Source: Liopterus haemorrhoidalis (lineage: Eukaryota > Arthropoda > Insecta > Coleoptera > Dytiscidae). From it: DNA of 64,000 nucleotides. The stretch lies in NCBI GenBank assembly GCA_963971575.1, contig OZ020617.1, positions 22,405,403 to 22,469,402 of the forward strand. Reading direction: 5' to 3'. The notes beneath the pieces are model-generated. The model made no database searches and was not told the DNA's origin. It worked only from the letters and a program-made list of their open reading frames with translations. This document shows positions 31,529-42,687 of the stretch, piece after piece. A program made the position numbers and the translations under genes. Position 1 is the first letter of the stretch, and each line of letters opens with the position of its first letter.

Positions 31529-31977
31529 CAGTGGTGCTCAAACTATTTTCGTTTCCGACCCCTCATTTTGTGTTCTTTCTAGGATTTGCACTTACAGGAT
31601 GTTTTTAAAAGAGTGTACCGCCTTTTTAAAATAGGGCACACAACTTATAAACCATCATAAAATTGCTATAAAAGTTGTGACACCATAAAAATTCAGTTAA
31701 TGAATCGCATCTACGCGCTGATGTTAGTAAAGACTAGTATTAGTATACTCTGATAAGGTATTAATTGAGACAATAATTGTTTTCGTAAAAAAATATAGTT
31801 CTATTTTCATAAAGAATAAAATTTCATTTCACTATTTTACTGGTACCTGATACTTATGAAAAGCCTTATATTTTTTATTGTTATTTAAATTTCTTTGAAT
31901 TTGGTGACCCCGAAAATTTTTCTCGCAACCCCTCTGCGGATCGCGAGCCATGGTTTGCGCACCACTGCTCTACTCAA
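31529..31977. mobile_element. hAT-type MITE (449 bp)
   Basis: Inverted ends CAGTGGTGCTCAAAC and CAGTGGTGCGCAAAC differ at one position. Flanks TTCTAATC (31521-31528) and CTCTACTC (31978-31985) agree at six of eight positions, an aged 8-bp duplication. No coding sequence was found. Confidence 0.8.
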
Positions 31978-32070
31978 CTACAAAATCCAAGCAGACAGTA
32001 ATACATAAAATCAAAATAAGAGTCGAAACACATGGTTCAATTTTCTTTCACTCGCCCTGTATAATCTATT

Positions 32071-32200
32071 TTTGCGGTTGCAGTAGCTTAGTAATCAACT
32101 TACTAGCATTGTAAGTGTGGGATCGTGAGTTCGATACACAATAAATATGGGCAAGATTTAAAAAAAAAAGCTTGTCCGTTGCAACCGCAGACCCACTCAG
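32071..32200 (+). mobile_element. Possible tRNA-derived SINE
   Basis: TAGCTTAGTAA (32084-32094) and GAGTTCGATAC (32127-32137) are weak A and B boxes at tRNA spacing. The region is bounded by GCGGTTGCA and its inverse TGCAACCGC, with a short A-run between. The closing motif recurs at 27786. Confidence 0.45.
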
Positions 32201-32458
32201 CCCTTAAATGAGTACCTGTAACTCTAAATTAATATTCGGGCATATAGGGCGTGCTCAGAGGACACTTAAAGGCGGCGGTCTTGGCTACCGTAAAAATTAG
32301 TCCTTAGGATAGGCCAGAGAGCGCTAGACGCAACCAGAATACAACCTTAGACAAATGTAGGGAACACCCTCCGTTTTAATGAATTTTAGGATTATTGCAG
32401 GAAAAATGGTAAATAAAATAATACATACAGCTTTTAATGACAACTTTAATCAAAATTA

Positions 32459-33557
32459 TTAATATTTTGTGGTACCTCCTCGTGCTTTAATTACCGCACG
32501 TACCCTTATAGGCATACTGTCCACAAGTTTTTGACGTACAACGGATTGTACATTGCTCACAATAATTTTCTTCTTTTGATTTGCATTTGTAAAGAGACAT
32601 CTTGTTTATCAGAATCGACAATAAATTTTCAATTTGCGATAAATCTGGTGACTGGGGGGTCATGCAAACAGTGGCATATTATTTTTGGAAAACCATTCAT
32701 TTGTGGCTTTGGCTTTGTGACAGGGGGTATTATTTTGTGGAAAAACATATTCTGGATTGCCCTCATCAAATAATTTTAATAGTGATGACTCCTAAACTCC
32801 ATTAAGCATGGTAAGATAACGAGCATAATAATGCGTCCCTCGCCCAAAAAGATTTCGCCTAAGCTACTGGCGGACATGCACCCCCAGATCATGATGCTAC
32901 CACCACCAAATTTGACCGTTGGGATGATGCTGTCAGGATGAAAAGCTTCACCCGGCCTACGTGTTACAAAGATGGCTCCAGGTTGTTCAAAAAGCTGATC
33001 CACAAAAGAAAAAAACAAACCTTAATTTCGTAAATTTATAGTAAATTAAATTTTATATTGTTAATGCTTATAATGTTAATAATTGCTTAGAAATTTATTT
33101 TTCTGTTAAATTCGTAAGTACATTTAACCATTACAATGCTTACTTCTATATTGGACTCATCAAATCAAATGATTTTCGCTCATTCATCAGGTGTCCAATT
33201 TAAATGTCTTTTGGCCCACTCAAGGCGAAGTTTTTTGTGTCGCTCTGTCAACAGTGGTTTTCGGTGTGCTCTTCTTTCATGCAAATTAGATTTCCGGCCA
33301 GCTCTTTTCCCTATATTGAGCGTTTACGAAGAACACTTCTCTTTATAAAACGATCATCTCTGGAAGTGGTTGCACGTTTTCTTCCGGTCTTTGTTCTGTT
33401 TTCATAAGTATCAGTCTCTTGGAACCTTTTGATGGTATTTGCAAGGCTTTTCTTGAAAACTCTTTTTTTTTTAAATTTTCACCTGCGACTGTCTTTCTGA
33501 ATGGGGCAATACAATTTGACTCCTTTCTGCCACAGTGAATTCACATTTTTTAGCCAT
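32459..33557 (-). pseudogene. Tc1 transposase with a probable 149-bp intron
   Basis: From ATG 33557 the minus strand gives AKKCEFTVAERSQIV, then the helix-turn-helix region with TIKRFQETDTYENRTKTGRK RA and the linker GRKRATTSRDDRFIKR. KPLLTERHKKLRLEWAKRHL NWTP and FDESNIE (first catalytic Asp) follow. A GTAAGC...GATCAG intron (33143-32995) comes next, then LFEQPGAIFVTRRPGEAF, IIPTVKFGGGSIMIWGCMSA, a damaged DNDPKH region, PQSPDLSQIENLL, and VDSMPIRVRAVIKARGGTTK Y before TAA at 32459. Stops and frameshifts make it inactive. The span is about full family length. Confidence 0.85.
32995..33143 (-). other. Probable spliceosomal intron in the Tc1 gene
   Basis: On the minus strand the segment starts GTAAGC and ends in a T-rich tract with ATCAG. 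Removing it joins GAT GAG TCC AAT ATA GAA to CTT TTT GAA CAA CCT in frame. This restores the family sequence D-E-S-N-I-E-L-F-E between the first catalytic Asp and the RRPGE block. An inserted AT-rich filler that happens to have GT-AG ends is the alternative. Confidence 0.6.
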
Positions 33558-33885
33558 AATATAATTAAAAATATTCACTTGAACTCAATAAAACATGAAA
33601 AAGACGGTGTTCACTTCACACGCGTGTCTAATAATGATTCAAGCCCTAGTTGTTTATTTTTATGTAAACAAAACGTAACATATCTGAGCCTATATTTATT
33701 TGTATTTCAAGATTTATCATAACTTTACATTTTTGTATATCTGATTAGACGAACGTCTTTTAGAATGTGTCAATGATATTTTAAAAACATTTTGTCAAAT
33801 ATATATAAGTTACAATGTACATAAATTTAGATGTTATATTATAACTGAATGAGTGCTTCAACACTCATACATTTGTCCAAGGCTG

Positions 33886-34589
33886 TATCTCTGACATCTA
33901 GGCATTATGGCATACGAAATAAAAATAATCTATTGTTTTTACAAGTCCATAGACATCAGAAAATTACTCATGCAATATATTTTATCTTACAGTTAACAAT
34001 CTAAAACGGAGGATTTATGAAGCCCAGCAGTTAACAACATTTAAAAAGTTGTTATATAATTACAAAAGTTGTTATATAATTATAAATTACAAAATTCATC
34101 AACTTCATCTGCATAAATGGGTTAAATTATTAAGAAGAGACGTAACTAAACCATTTCGTATTAACTCAAACAATTAAGGAATGGTTTTCTCAATTTTTCA
34201 TTTTGGCAAGCAGTGAAAGAGGGCCTTGCGCTTCAAAGATCAATAAGATTCCAAAGATCCTGTGACAAAACTCACTGAAATCTTTCAAGTGCAGAATCAC
34301 AAGTATTTGGAAATACAGATACGTCTAACATGACATAGGATAAAAGAATATTTGTCTTTTTGGTCGTGTTACACTGATAGTTATTGGCACACTATCATCT
34401 CTTTTTCCTATAAAAATCTAAGACGGAAAAAACATTATGCCTTTTATTCCATGATAAATAGATTTTTACATAAAGTTTTCATTATTATTGTATGTTAAAT
34501 GAGTTATCATTGAATTACTTTAGATGTAATATTATATTCTTTTAGGAGAAACCTTAACTTGATGAACTTAGCAACTTCCTGTCAAGAGT
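33886..34589. other. Non-coding stretch
   Basis: A 19-base direct duplication AAAAGTTGTTATATAATTA occurs at about 34044 and 34065. No coding feature was recognised. Confidence 0.4.
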
Positions 34590-34597
34590 TTCGCGTA

Positions 34598-34867
34598 TTA
34601 ATGATCTGGAACTTTTATTTGATAACAAACTTTTATTTATGCTCATATTAGGAGTGTAGTCTATAAAAAAGTATACAAAATGTTAAGTTTCATTATCAGA
34701 TCATGTAAACATTTTCAAACGACCAAAACTGTAATTTTACTTTATAACTCGTATGTTTTAAGTCATGTTACCTGTTGTAATCCACAGTATAATGTGATAT
34801 ACATAGGATATAAAGAATACAAAAATGTTTATCAGATTTATAGTCAGCAGATGTCCTATTTCTGAAG
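34598..34867 (+). pseudogene. LINE reverse transcriptase thumb fragment (Jockey/CR1-like)
   Basis: RINDLELLFDNKLLF is followed, after a frame change, by YAHIRSVVYKKVYKMLSFII RSCKHFQTTKTVILLYNSYV LSHV. In the family this reads ...I.DLGV.FDSKLSF..HI...V.KA.KMLGFI.RS.K.F.......LY.SLVRSHLEY. It ends at TGA 34864. Neither the RT core nor a tail is present. Confidence 0.65.
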
Positions 34868-35038
34868 ACTCGTTTAATACTTCATGCACCTACTTGAACG
34901 CACCAACATTACAAGCTAGAAGAACTTATCTGATACATTGTATATAAATGAGTGGAAACGATTATACGGGTTGTGGACATAAATAATACAACTAAATATA
35001 GCTGACCAGTTTCGAAATATTTTATTTCTACATAAGAG

Positions 35039-35613
35039 TTAAGGTGCCTAACGTAACAGACGGCGTGGCACGTAACGGCCAATGTTTATACTTGTCTAGC
35101 TCCGCGGATCGTGTGTAGGGGCAACAAGTCACAAATCACAGCCAGCGTAGGCTGGACTTGCCACTGCCCGACGTTCGCTGCCGAGGTGGTATTTTACGAC
35201 AAGTCAAAGGAGACCAACATCGGTGCAGACCTTGTACATGCATGTGACACCGTACGCACCGTACGCACGACGCGCGCAAACTGGTCATAACATCAGTCGA
35301 GAGTGTTGTGCTCAGAGGGAAAATTATAACCATTTTTGCGTATGAAGTAATTTATGAAGTCTACTTAAAATAAAAGTAATTTTTTATACTTTTAATCTAA
35401 TTTAAATATCAAAAGCAAGATCGAAGCTACGACCATAACCTTACTTTCACTGTCAGACGCCATTTACAAGCGTTTGCCCATGTTCGTTATTTTTGTACTT
35501 GGCCAGCACTGATGCTTCGTCTGTAGGGTACAAGTGTCCGCAGTGCTACATGTTACGGCCAGCGTCAGAACTAGCGCTGGCGAACGCTGGCACACCGTCT
35601 GTAGGCAACTTAA
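35039..35613. mobile_element. TTAA-flanked non-autonomous DNA transposon
   Basis: Both ends are TTAA (35039-35042 and 35610-35613). Inverted ends GGTGCCTA..CAGACGGCGTG and GTTGCCTACAGACGGTGTG match apart from a short insertion in the left one. The interior is GC-richer than its surroundings, with several GGCCAGCGT/ACGCTGGC motifs. TTAA targets occur in both piggyBac and Kolobok; no transposase remains to decide. The minus-strand frame inside it is not credited. Confidence 0.75.
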
Positions 35614-36083
35614 CACAAAAAAAAAAAGAATGGAATTTGAAGTACAATAGCTGATAAAAAGTTTTAAAAAACATACCTGATCTAATAACGTAAGGTCATT
35701 GTAAATAAATCATGGTATAAAACAATAAGTTAGGAGTCAATATATAAAAATATAATCAATAAATAAGTTAAAAAATAAATAAATAATAGCGAAACTGATC
35801 AGCTACATCTAGTTGCATAATTTATTTACGGACACGACCAACTTCAGCCACATTGTATCTAAAGAAATTAGTACCTGATCAAATAGATTGAATGTAACTT
35901 ATAAATAAAATTAATCTTAACGTTAAAAACAAAAGTCTCAGAAACAAAATTATTTTTCACCAACCATGTGCCAGAACAAATTCAATGCAAAACTCGTCGG
36001 TTCATCGGTTGGTAGTTGGTGCCTACATTCAATAATTTTTGTATTGATTTAGATTTAGATTATATTTCACGAATCTCTTAAGA
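35614..36083. other. Non-coding stretch
   Basis: AT-rich sequence with (AAATA)n-like runs near 35760-35790. Nothing else was recognised. Confidence 0.45.
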
Positions 36084-36536
36084 CAGCGGTTCTTAAACTA
36101 AGGTCCGCTTATCCATTACCGGGGGTCCACAAAACAATTTTGACATTAACTTTACATTCCCCAACTTTTCGCTTTTATTCAAATAACTCGTTTAATAAAA
36201 GTCCTACATGGTCAAGACTTTTTGTATTTGGTGTTATCTAACTAGTTACTAACATAATTAGTAAAAAATTTATTATTTTTATTCGACTGCAAATTATTTA
36301 GAGAAAACATATTATAATCTATTTTGACCATTATTTGACCAAGAAATGTTTGTATGAGTTTAACGTATTATAATTTGTAACTTTAAATTATTTTTACTAC
36401 TATTTTTATTAATTTTATATTATACAGAAATTAAGTTAAACAACGTAAAATACCTAGGGTTGGGATGGGGTCCGCAAAAAAAATTTGTTCAAGTGGGGGT
36501 CCTCGAACTATATAAGTTTAAGAACGCCTTAAGACA
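36084..36536. mobile_element. hAT-type MITE (about 453 bp)
   Basis: The left end is CAGCGGTTCTTAAACT and the inverse of the right end is CGTTCTTAAACT (the outermost bases appear lost). GGTCC/GGGGTCC subterminal motifs are on both sides. The flanks share CTTAAGA (36077-36083 and 36538-36544), 7 of an 8-bp duplication. Confidence 0.7.
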
Positions 36537-37249
36537 TTCAAGTTCACAATTATTAAATTTATTTAAATGCCTTTACACCACATTAACTTTATAAATAATA
36601 ATAGTTTTATCCGCGGATGAAGTTTCTAGCAAATTAGAGCAACACACGCGTGCACAAAATTTCTTTTAGTGTTACTGGATGAAATAGTTACTGTTTCTGC
36701 TAATATGTTTGTTATTCGCGATTACCTTCAGAAATGTAATTTGTTCATAGCAAGTTAATCGTGTTTGTGATTACAGCCAAAACTATTAGTTAGAACATGC
36801 GCGTTATTAGTTTCGTTGAATTTAATTAATAAACTAAGTTTTCCCACTTAAATTCATTATACCATGATCACAATGTTATCAGTCAAATCATTTTAGCATT
36901 CGCAGTGACAAAAATATGTGACGTCTGAAATCATATTAAATTTGTACATGAACTTATTCCTTAACTGTTGGTACCTTATTAAAAACTTGATCCGCGAACA
37001 AAGCTAATAACGATTATATAAAATTAATTAAAAAAAAAAAAAAATTAACTTCTTAGGAATTTAACCTACTACAGTTTAGTTGAATACGTTTAATGCATTT
37101 TGTCACTGATGCGGTATATATTATAGTTTTTATGTATAAACTGAATATGTATATGTTATGTATTTTAGTCGTAGTTTCTGGGCTCGACTCATATCAAATA
37201 TATAAATATATTTAGCAAAGAGATTATATTCTCTGAACGATATATGATT
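36537..37249. other. Non-coding stretch
   Basis: AT-rich, with a 15-A run at about 37028-37042. No coding or bounded repeat feature was recognised. Confidence 0.45.
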
Positions 37250-37705
37250 TGAACGAACAAAATCTATACTTTAAAACAAACCTTTTTGGACATGTTTTTA
37301 CAGCTTAAATGTAGTTTTTGGTTCTCCGAAAAATCGTGATTTTTGCCATTTAAATATTACTTAGATGACAAAAGCAACAAAATCTTTCCTTAGGAATAGA
37401 TACGAGCCACAGTAGGTGGACGAGCCTTTTGCCACTTGGGGAGAGTTTTTGGTTTTCCATATAATCGTGATTATTGCCACATATCTAAATATTATTTAGG
37501 AAATGAAATGAACAAAATCTATTCTTAGGAATAGATACGAGTCTGTCGCAAACGGACGAGCTTTTTTGGGCCAGTTTTTATAGTTTAGGAGGTAGTTTTT
37601 GGTTTTCCATTTCATCGTGATTTTTGCCAATTAAGTATTATTTAGGAGATGAAACGAACAAAATCTATCCGTAGAAATAGACACCGTAGGCGGACGAGTT
37701 ATTTT
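37250..37705 (+). repeat. Tandem array of three units, 131-150 bp
   Basis: GTTTTTGGTT recurs at 37314, 37445 and 37595. Each is followed by ATCGTGATT.TTGCCA, AATATTA.TTAGG, GAACAAAATCTAT, TAGGAATAGATACGAG and GGACGAG. A partial unit (ACGAACAAAATCTATACTTT) opens the array. Confidence 0.85.
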
Positions 37706-38196
37706 AATCAACTTTTTGTTGTGGCTATTGTATTCTCACGATTTTTAAACGGAGATTCAATACGAAAAATATATCATATGCCGTCTTCTTTAAATTTATT
37801 TCAGCCGGCCTAAAAAGTCCACTCCGTAGTTTTCAATGATGCTATTTAAACAATGTCTAAAAGTAATGAATTATTTTTACAGGTTAAGCACAAACGGATA
37901 GTCTCAACTTCTCTAATTATAAATTAGTTAACAAGTAGTTTCTTGGCAAAAAGTGGTTCATAATTATTTATTAAAAAATGAGCTGTTTTATCATTAAAGT
38001 TGTTCTTGTAACAGAAATATCCGCGTATAAGAGTGATATATTATAAGTTAGGAGAATGATTTATTAGGAGAATCAATCAAAGTTGCTTGTCATTTTCGCC
38101 CTGGAACACACTGAAATATAAGAGCTCGCACAAATGAAACCTACCACATTAACTATGAGCAATTTTCATCACAAATATGTATGGTAATTTTTACTG
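37706..38196. other. Non-coding stretch
   Basis: No recognised feature. Confidence 0.45.
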
Positions 38197-38340
38197 ATGA
38201 TATGCAAGATTTTCGACAGTATTTCCAGAAAAACTCTACTGGGAATCTTTAAGTTGTACAAAATAACGGGTTCAGCTAATTTATTTCTAGAATATTATTT
38301 CTTCCAAGAACATTTCTACAAGAAAATATACTGTGTCAAA
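38197..38340 (+). pseudogene. LINE reverse transcriptase N-terminal motif fragment
   Basis: CKIFDSISRKTLLGIFKLYK ITGSANLFLEYYF resembles the KAFDSV.H..LL.KL..YGI.G....W..SYL block of non-LTR RTs, which holds the first catalytic Asp. Only this short block is preserved. It could be a chance frame, but the motif order and spacing fit. Confidence 0.45.
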
Positions 38341-38709
38341 TATTTTAAACCCCAGATTTGTATATACATATTTTTAGGTATCTGTTCATGGTAAATTTTC
38401 ACGCAATGGTGTTATCCCAATATATGTATAAACAAGTTGTTTTCAACAAAAAAGCAATTTCCCAATTGCTTCGTTTACAAAAGAATACTAAAATTCACCG
38501 GAGATGTACAAACATATTCGTATAAGTATTGACCTTTTTAGGGTTTTATAGGTATGACAAAAAAAAAAAAAAATCTTAAAAGCTACTCATCTGTCTGTTT
38601 GCCTGTCTGTTTGGTAGAAATTTGGAATGATTGTACAACTCTTTTATTCACATATAGGAAAACTATAGAGAACTCAAAAATCGCATAGCGGGAAAAAAAT
38701 AAACAAATA

Positions 38710-39830
38710 TGGGTTGTTCGGAAAGTCATTTGCTTTTTTCCCAACAGAGGACTTTATTGAATTTTTCACGGTCAACTTCTCACTTAAGCCGCATAGTGAT
38801 TTTATATATGTTGACAGCTGATATAGCAAGGTTTGTTTGTGAAAAGTTTTGTTTTATTCTGTGCAAAAGTTTTTGTTTGGTGCCCTATCAAATATGGAAA
38901 GTCGAAAGCAGCATTATCGGCCTATTTTACTTTTTTACTATAAAAAAGGTAAAAATGCTGTTCAAGCAAGAAAAAAAAAAACATTCGATGTGTATGGAGA
39001 AGATGTACTGACAGAACGCCAGTGCCAAAACTGGTTTGCAAAATTTCGTTCTGGCAATTTTGATGTTGAAGATGCACCACGTTGTGGAAGGCCAGTTGAA
39101 GCTAATGAAGACAAAATAAAAGCATTTATTAATGTAAACCGCCGAATAACAACTCGTGAGATCACTGAGAGGTTAAATTCATAGAATTCGACTGTTTATG
39201 ATCACGTGAAACGTCTTGGTTTAGTTTAAAAACTCGACATATGGGTTCCACACATTCTTACAGAGAGAAATTTGCTCCGTCGCATTGACGTCTGTGATTT
39301 GCTTCTGAAACGTCAAGAAAATGATCCATTTTTGAAGCAACGCAAGAGATCATGGAGTAAAAAAGATGAACCGGCTCAAAGCACTTCGAAAGCCAATATT
39401 CATCAAAAAAAAAGGTGATGCTGTCTGTTTGGTGGGATTCCAAGGAAATAGTTTTATTTAAGCTTCTACCAGGCAATACCACGATATACAGAAAAGGCCA
39501 GAATTTATCAATAGAAAAGGTATAGTGTTCCACCAAGATAACGCGAGACCTCATACAAGTTTGGTTGCTCGCCAAAAGCTTTTACAGCTTGGATGGGATG
39601 TACTACCACACCCACCATATTCTCCAGATCTGGCACCTTCAGATTATTACCTATTCCGGTCTCTACAAAAAATTTAGACGGCAAAACCTTTACTTCAGGT
39701 GAGGACGCCAAAAATAGATTTTGTGCCAGCAATGGTCAGAAGTTTTATGAGCGTGGAATCATGCTACTGCCAGAAAGATGGCAAAAGGTATTGGACCAAA
39801 ATGGTGAATGTATAATTAAATAAAATATGT
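38710..39830 (+). mobile_element. Mariner transposon, 3' terminus missing
   Basis: The left end TGGGTTGTTCGGAAAGTCAT follows a TA and is typical of a mariner inverted repeat. The transposase remnant fills the rest. The matching right end is not found within 100 bases of the stop codon, so the copy is 3'-truncated. Confidence 0.85.
38894..39823 (+). pseudogene. Mariner transposase (SETMAR-like), broken
   Basis: ATG at 38894 opens the DNA-binding half: ILLFYYKKGKNAVQA, LTERQCQNWFAKFRSGNFDV EDAPRCGRP and ITTREITERLNS. A TAG at 39182 follows. Homology continues with YDHVKRLGLV, RRIDVCDLLLKRQENDPF, and RKRSWSKKDEP after loss of the TGDEKW segment holding the first catalytic Asp. IVFHQDNARPHTS and PHPPYSPDLAPSDYYLF carry the second and third Asp exactly 34 residues apart. 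RGIMLLPERWQKVLDQNGEC closes the gene at 39823. There are at least two stops and two frameshifts. Confidence 0.92.
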
Positions 39831-40740
39831 ATGCACTATAAGAAAATCGTAAACTAAAATATAAATAAATTTCTAAAATTTTGGGCGGGGTATAAATGAA
39901 GCCCCTTAATGCACAGAAAATCCAACAAAATTTTATTTTTGAAGAATGAAAATTATATATATGAAAATTTATTTTTTTTAGGGAATTATCGCCAAAAATA
40001 TGTCAAAAAATTTTTGTCCCCCACCCTATTTCACACCGAGGTAGGTCTACAAATACCAAAAATTCTCACTGAAATACATTGTAGGTCAATTGGAATTTTT
40101 GACAAGAACATTTTTTCGAAAAATAATAATTTTTTTGTGTCAAAAAAATAATATTAAAAAAGATATATATTCTGTGGTACCAAAAGTTTTTTTTTTTTTT
40201 TTTTTCTTAATTTATTTAATTTAATAAGATTTTAGCAAAAAATGCGCTTAAAAATCTACTGTCCCACACCCTATAACCCAGGTGTATTAATCCAGGAGTT
40301 ATGCAAAATAATGTGAACAGGAATTGTACAGTAAGAATTTGTGGTCTGATAATTAATCGATTAATCGATTTTGAAATAAAAAAAAGATAATAACTGCCCG
40401 ATAAAAAAGGGGACTCTCATTATGTTGTATTAAAGGCTGATAAAAAAAATTAATTATCCGATTTATTAGGAACTATCAGTAATGGGAGGTAATACAATGT
40501 CTGCATAAACAAATATTTTTTGTTGCTCTTTGTATCAATATATTGTATCAATATATTGTATCAACAGACTGTATCAATATATAAGATCCGTTTGAACGAA
40601 GACTATATAATATCGCATATTAAGTACGTAAGTTTTAACACAAATAACTCATTGTAAAAATAAAATTTAACAATTAGTTACCCATCTTAGGGATTTCTAA
40701 ACTCCTACACTTTTTTTTTGTGCAATAAAATTAAAATGTG
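39831..40740. other. Non-coding stretch with imperfect direct repeats
   Basis: TTTTGTCCCCCACCCTATTT (about 40010) and CTACTGTCCCACACCCTATA (about 40256) suggest a diverged duplication of about 245 bases. TGTATCAATATAT-like units repeat at 40534-40585. A poly(T) run lies at 40187-40205. TTAATCGATTAATCGATTTT at about 40352 may be an old element end. Confidence 0.45.
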
Positions 40741-41245
40741 GTCGGAAGACGTTGTACGATCTTCACCATTATATGAAGATGGCCGCAGTATTGGAAAATA
40801 GCTGGTATTTCGGATGTAGCTAAAAACTCTATTAATTATGCTACAAAGGTCATCAGCGAACTGGCCTTTATATAAAAATGTGCCACAAGCGCTCGAAACG
40901 ACCGATTTCTTACCCTAATGATTCTGCGCGATCATGAGTAGACCTCGACTTTTCACATGGCGTTTGAATCGAAATTTGACAATTACATCACGAACTGTCC
41001 AAAGACGATTGAGGAAACAAGGGCTTATATCCAGAATATTTGTAAGTTGCCAGGTTTTTCTCGCAAACTATCGACTGGACGCAAACTATAGCAGTATATT
41101 GTGCAGAAAAGAGTAGCGGTTGAATTTTATTCTCCAGATGGGCGAGAACGTGTGTTCGGAAGGCCTAGTAATCTAGGGACTTTATTGAAAAGCAGAGAGC
41201 AAAGTCATTTACCGATCAGTTTTTCAACAATACAACCAAGTAATA
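40741..41245 (+). pseudogene. Tc1-like transposase relic
   Basis: YEDGRSIGKIAGISDVAKNS I opens as a helix-turn-helix. NDRFLTLMILRD and NLTITSRTVQRRLRKQGLIS match the second DNA-binding helix set. Then, without the first catalytic Asp segment, VEFYSPDGRERVFGRP matches the strand after it (normally ..SPDGRE.VWRRPGE). Frames change several times and nothing of the DNDPKH or PDLNPIE motifs remains. Confidence 0.6.
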
Positions 41246-42444
41246 TCTTGAAAATAAAATAAAGATATCGCTTAATAATATATTAATCGATTAATTATTA
41301 ATGAATCGAAACCCAACAAAAATATCATATGATTAATCAATTGACTGAAACAAAATAATTGATGATTTCAGTCATTCGATTAATCTTTGTCATCTCTAGG
41401 TTATAGGCGATTTAAAACCCCAAAACATTTAGAAGACACACTCTAGGCAGTGTAGAAGACCTGTATTCTTCTAAGAGGCACTTGCTCAACATGTACTTCG
41501 GATGATATTATCCAGTCCAGTACTTCTGAACCCAAAACTTGTATTATTGTACTATTTATAGTGAAAGTTAAAAAATGTAAAAAGGATTAAAAAGGTTTCA
41601 TAGGCGAGTCATTATGACAGATTTTCCATAAACATAATATATTGCCTAATGGGGGCTACGCCACTTACTCCATGGACATACACCGTGCAGTACTAAGAAG
41701 AATCAAAGAGTGCATTGAAAACAGCCATAGAAAAACGTATGTATATATAATTTTTCATTTTATTTTTCTAATTGTATACCTCGTTTAGAAGCACGCCATG
41801 TCAGCACTTGTAAGAACTGATTTTAGATCAGCATCCGAATTTTATTTCAACGTGTCAATCGTCTGATATAGTACCTTTTAGCGTGCTCAGGTTTGGAAAC
41901 AAAAATTAAGTGGTTACATGAGTCGAGGTGAAAAAAGTCGCCTCGAAGTTAAAAAGTGAATCATGTACGAGTATGTTTTATTATAAAAACGTATCAGCTT
42001 CAAATTTTCACTTTGTTTCCCAGGTTTTTGAGATGACCTATGTTCGCATTACCCAGTCATCATAGAACAGCTTAACTGGGCACCACTAACTCGGCACGGT
42101 CAACTCGGCAACGATAAATCGACCATAGCTATAGCTATTTTATAACCATAAAAATATATATTTTTCAAATACAGACCTAAAAACAATAAATACAAAATAA
42201 CTAGTACCCCCAAAATGTAACTCATGCAAAAAAAAGTAAAACATTTTAAACGCCAAAAAAGGACTTGCAGACGTCACCCCTGTACGGGAGGGTAGATGGT
42301 ATTCGTCTTATTCACAAAGGTGACTAAACCAAATAAATTTTAAAACATAAACTAATAATCAGTAAGTCGTGAGGAAAAACTAGTATAAAAGAGGTCGTCT
42401 AACCTACCCCTAAAGTTAAATTAGGTCCATTTTATCCCCAAAAT
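41246..42444. other. Non-coding; isolated element ends
   Basis: CTAGAGATGACAAAGATTAA (inverse, about 41400) resembles a hAT terminus. GGGGGCTACGCCACT (41650-41664) is the inverse of AGTGGCGTAGCCCCC, the terminus type seen at 8825. CGGTCAACTCGGC near 42100 recurs at 46025. No coding feature was seen. Confidence 0.4.
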
Positions 42445-42687
42445 CAGTGTTTCCCAAAGTTTCGACATCTGTATACCCTTTCTAAAATTTTCGTAACACT
42501 CAGTATCCCCCCATTAGGAAAAATCGCATGTACTTTATAAATAATTTAATAATATTTATTATTTATAATTTTGGTACATGCATTTTAATGGTGCCAGAAT
42601 AAGTGTAACTAAATAATTATAATGGTAATAAAGTGATAATAATAAACGATAAATAACGGACATTTTAAACAGATAAGTAATCTAACC

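Larger units (their letters stand above)
32342..33885 (-). mobile_element. Full-length Tc1-type transposon (1.54 kb, inactive)
   Basis: Inverted ends CAACCTTAGACAAATGTA and CAGCCTTGGACAAATGTA are flanked by TA on both sides (32340-32341 and 33886-33887), the Tc1 target. The transposase runs on the minus strand through nearly the whole element. Confidence 0.9.

Noticed and set aside
35136..35333. 65-codon minus-strand Cys-containing frame
   Set aside because: Lies wholly inside the non-coding TTAA element.
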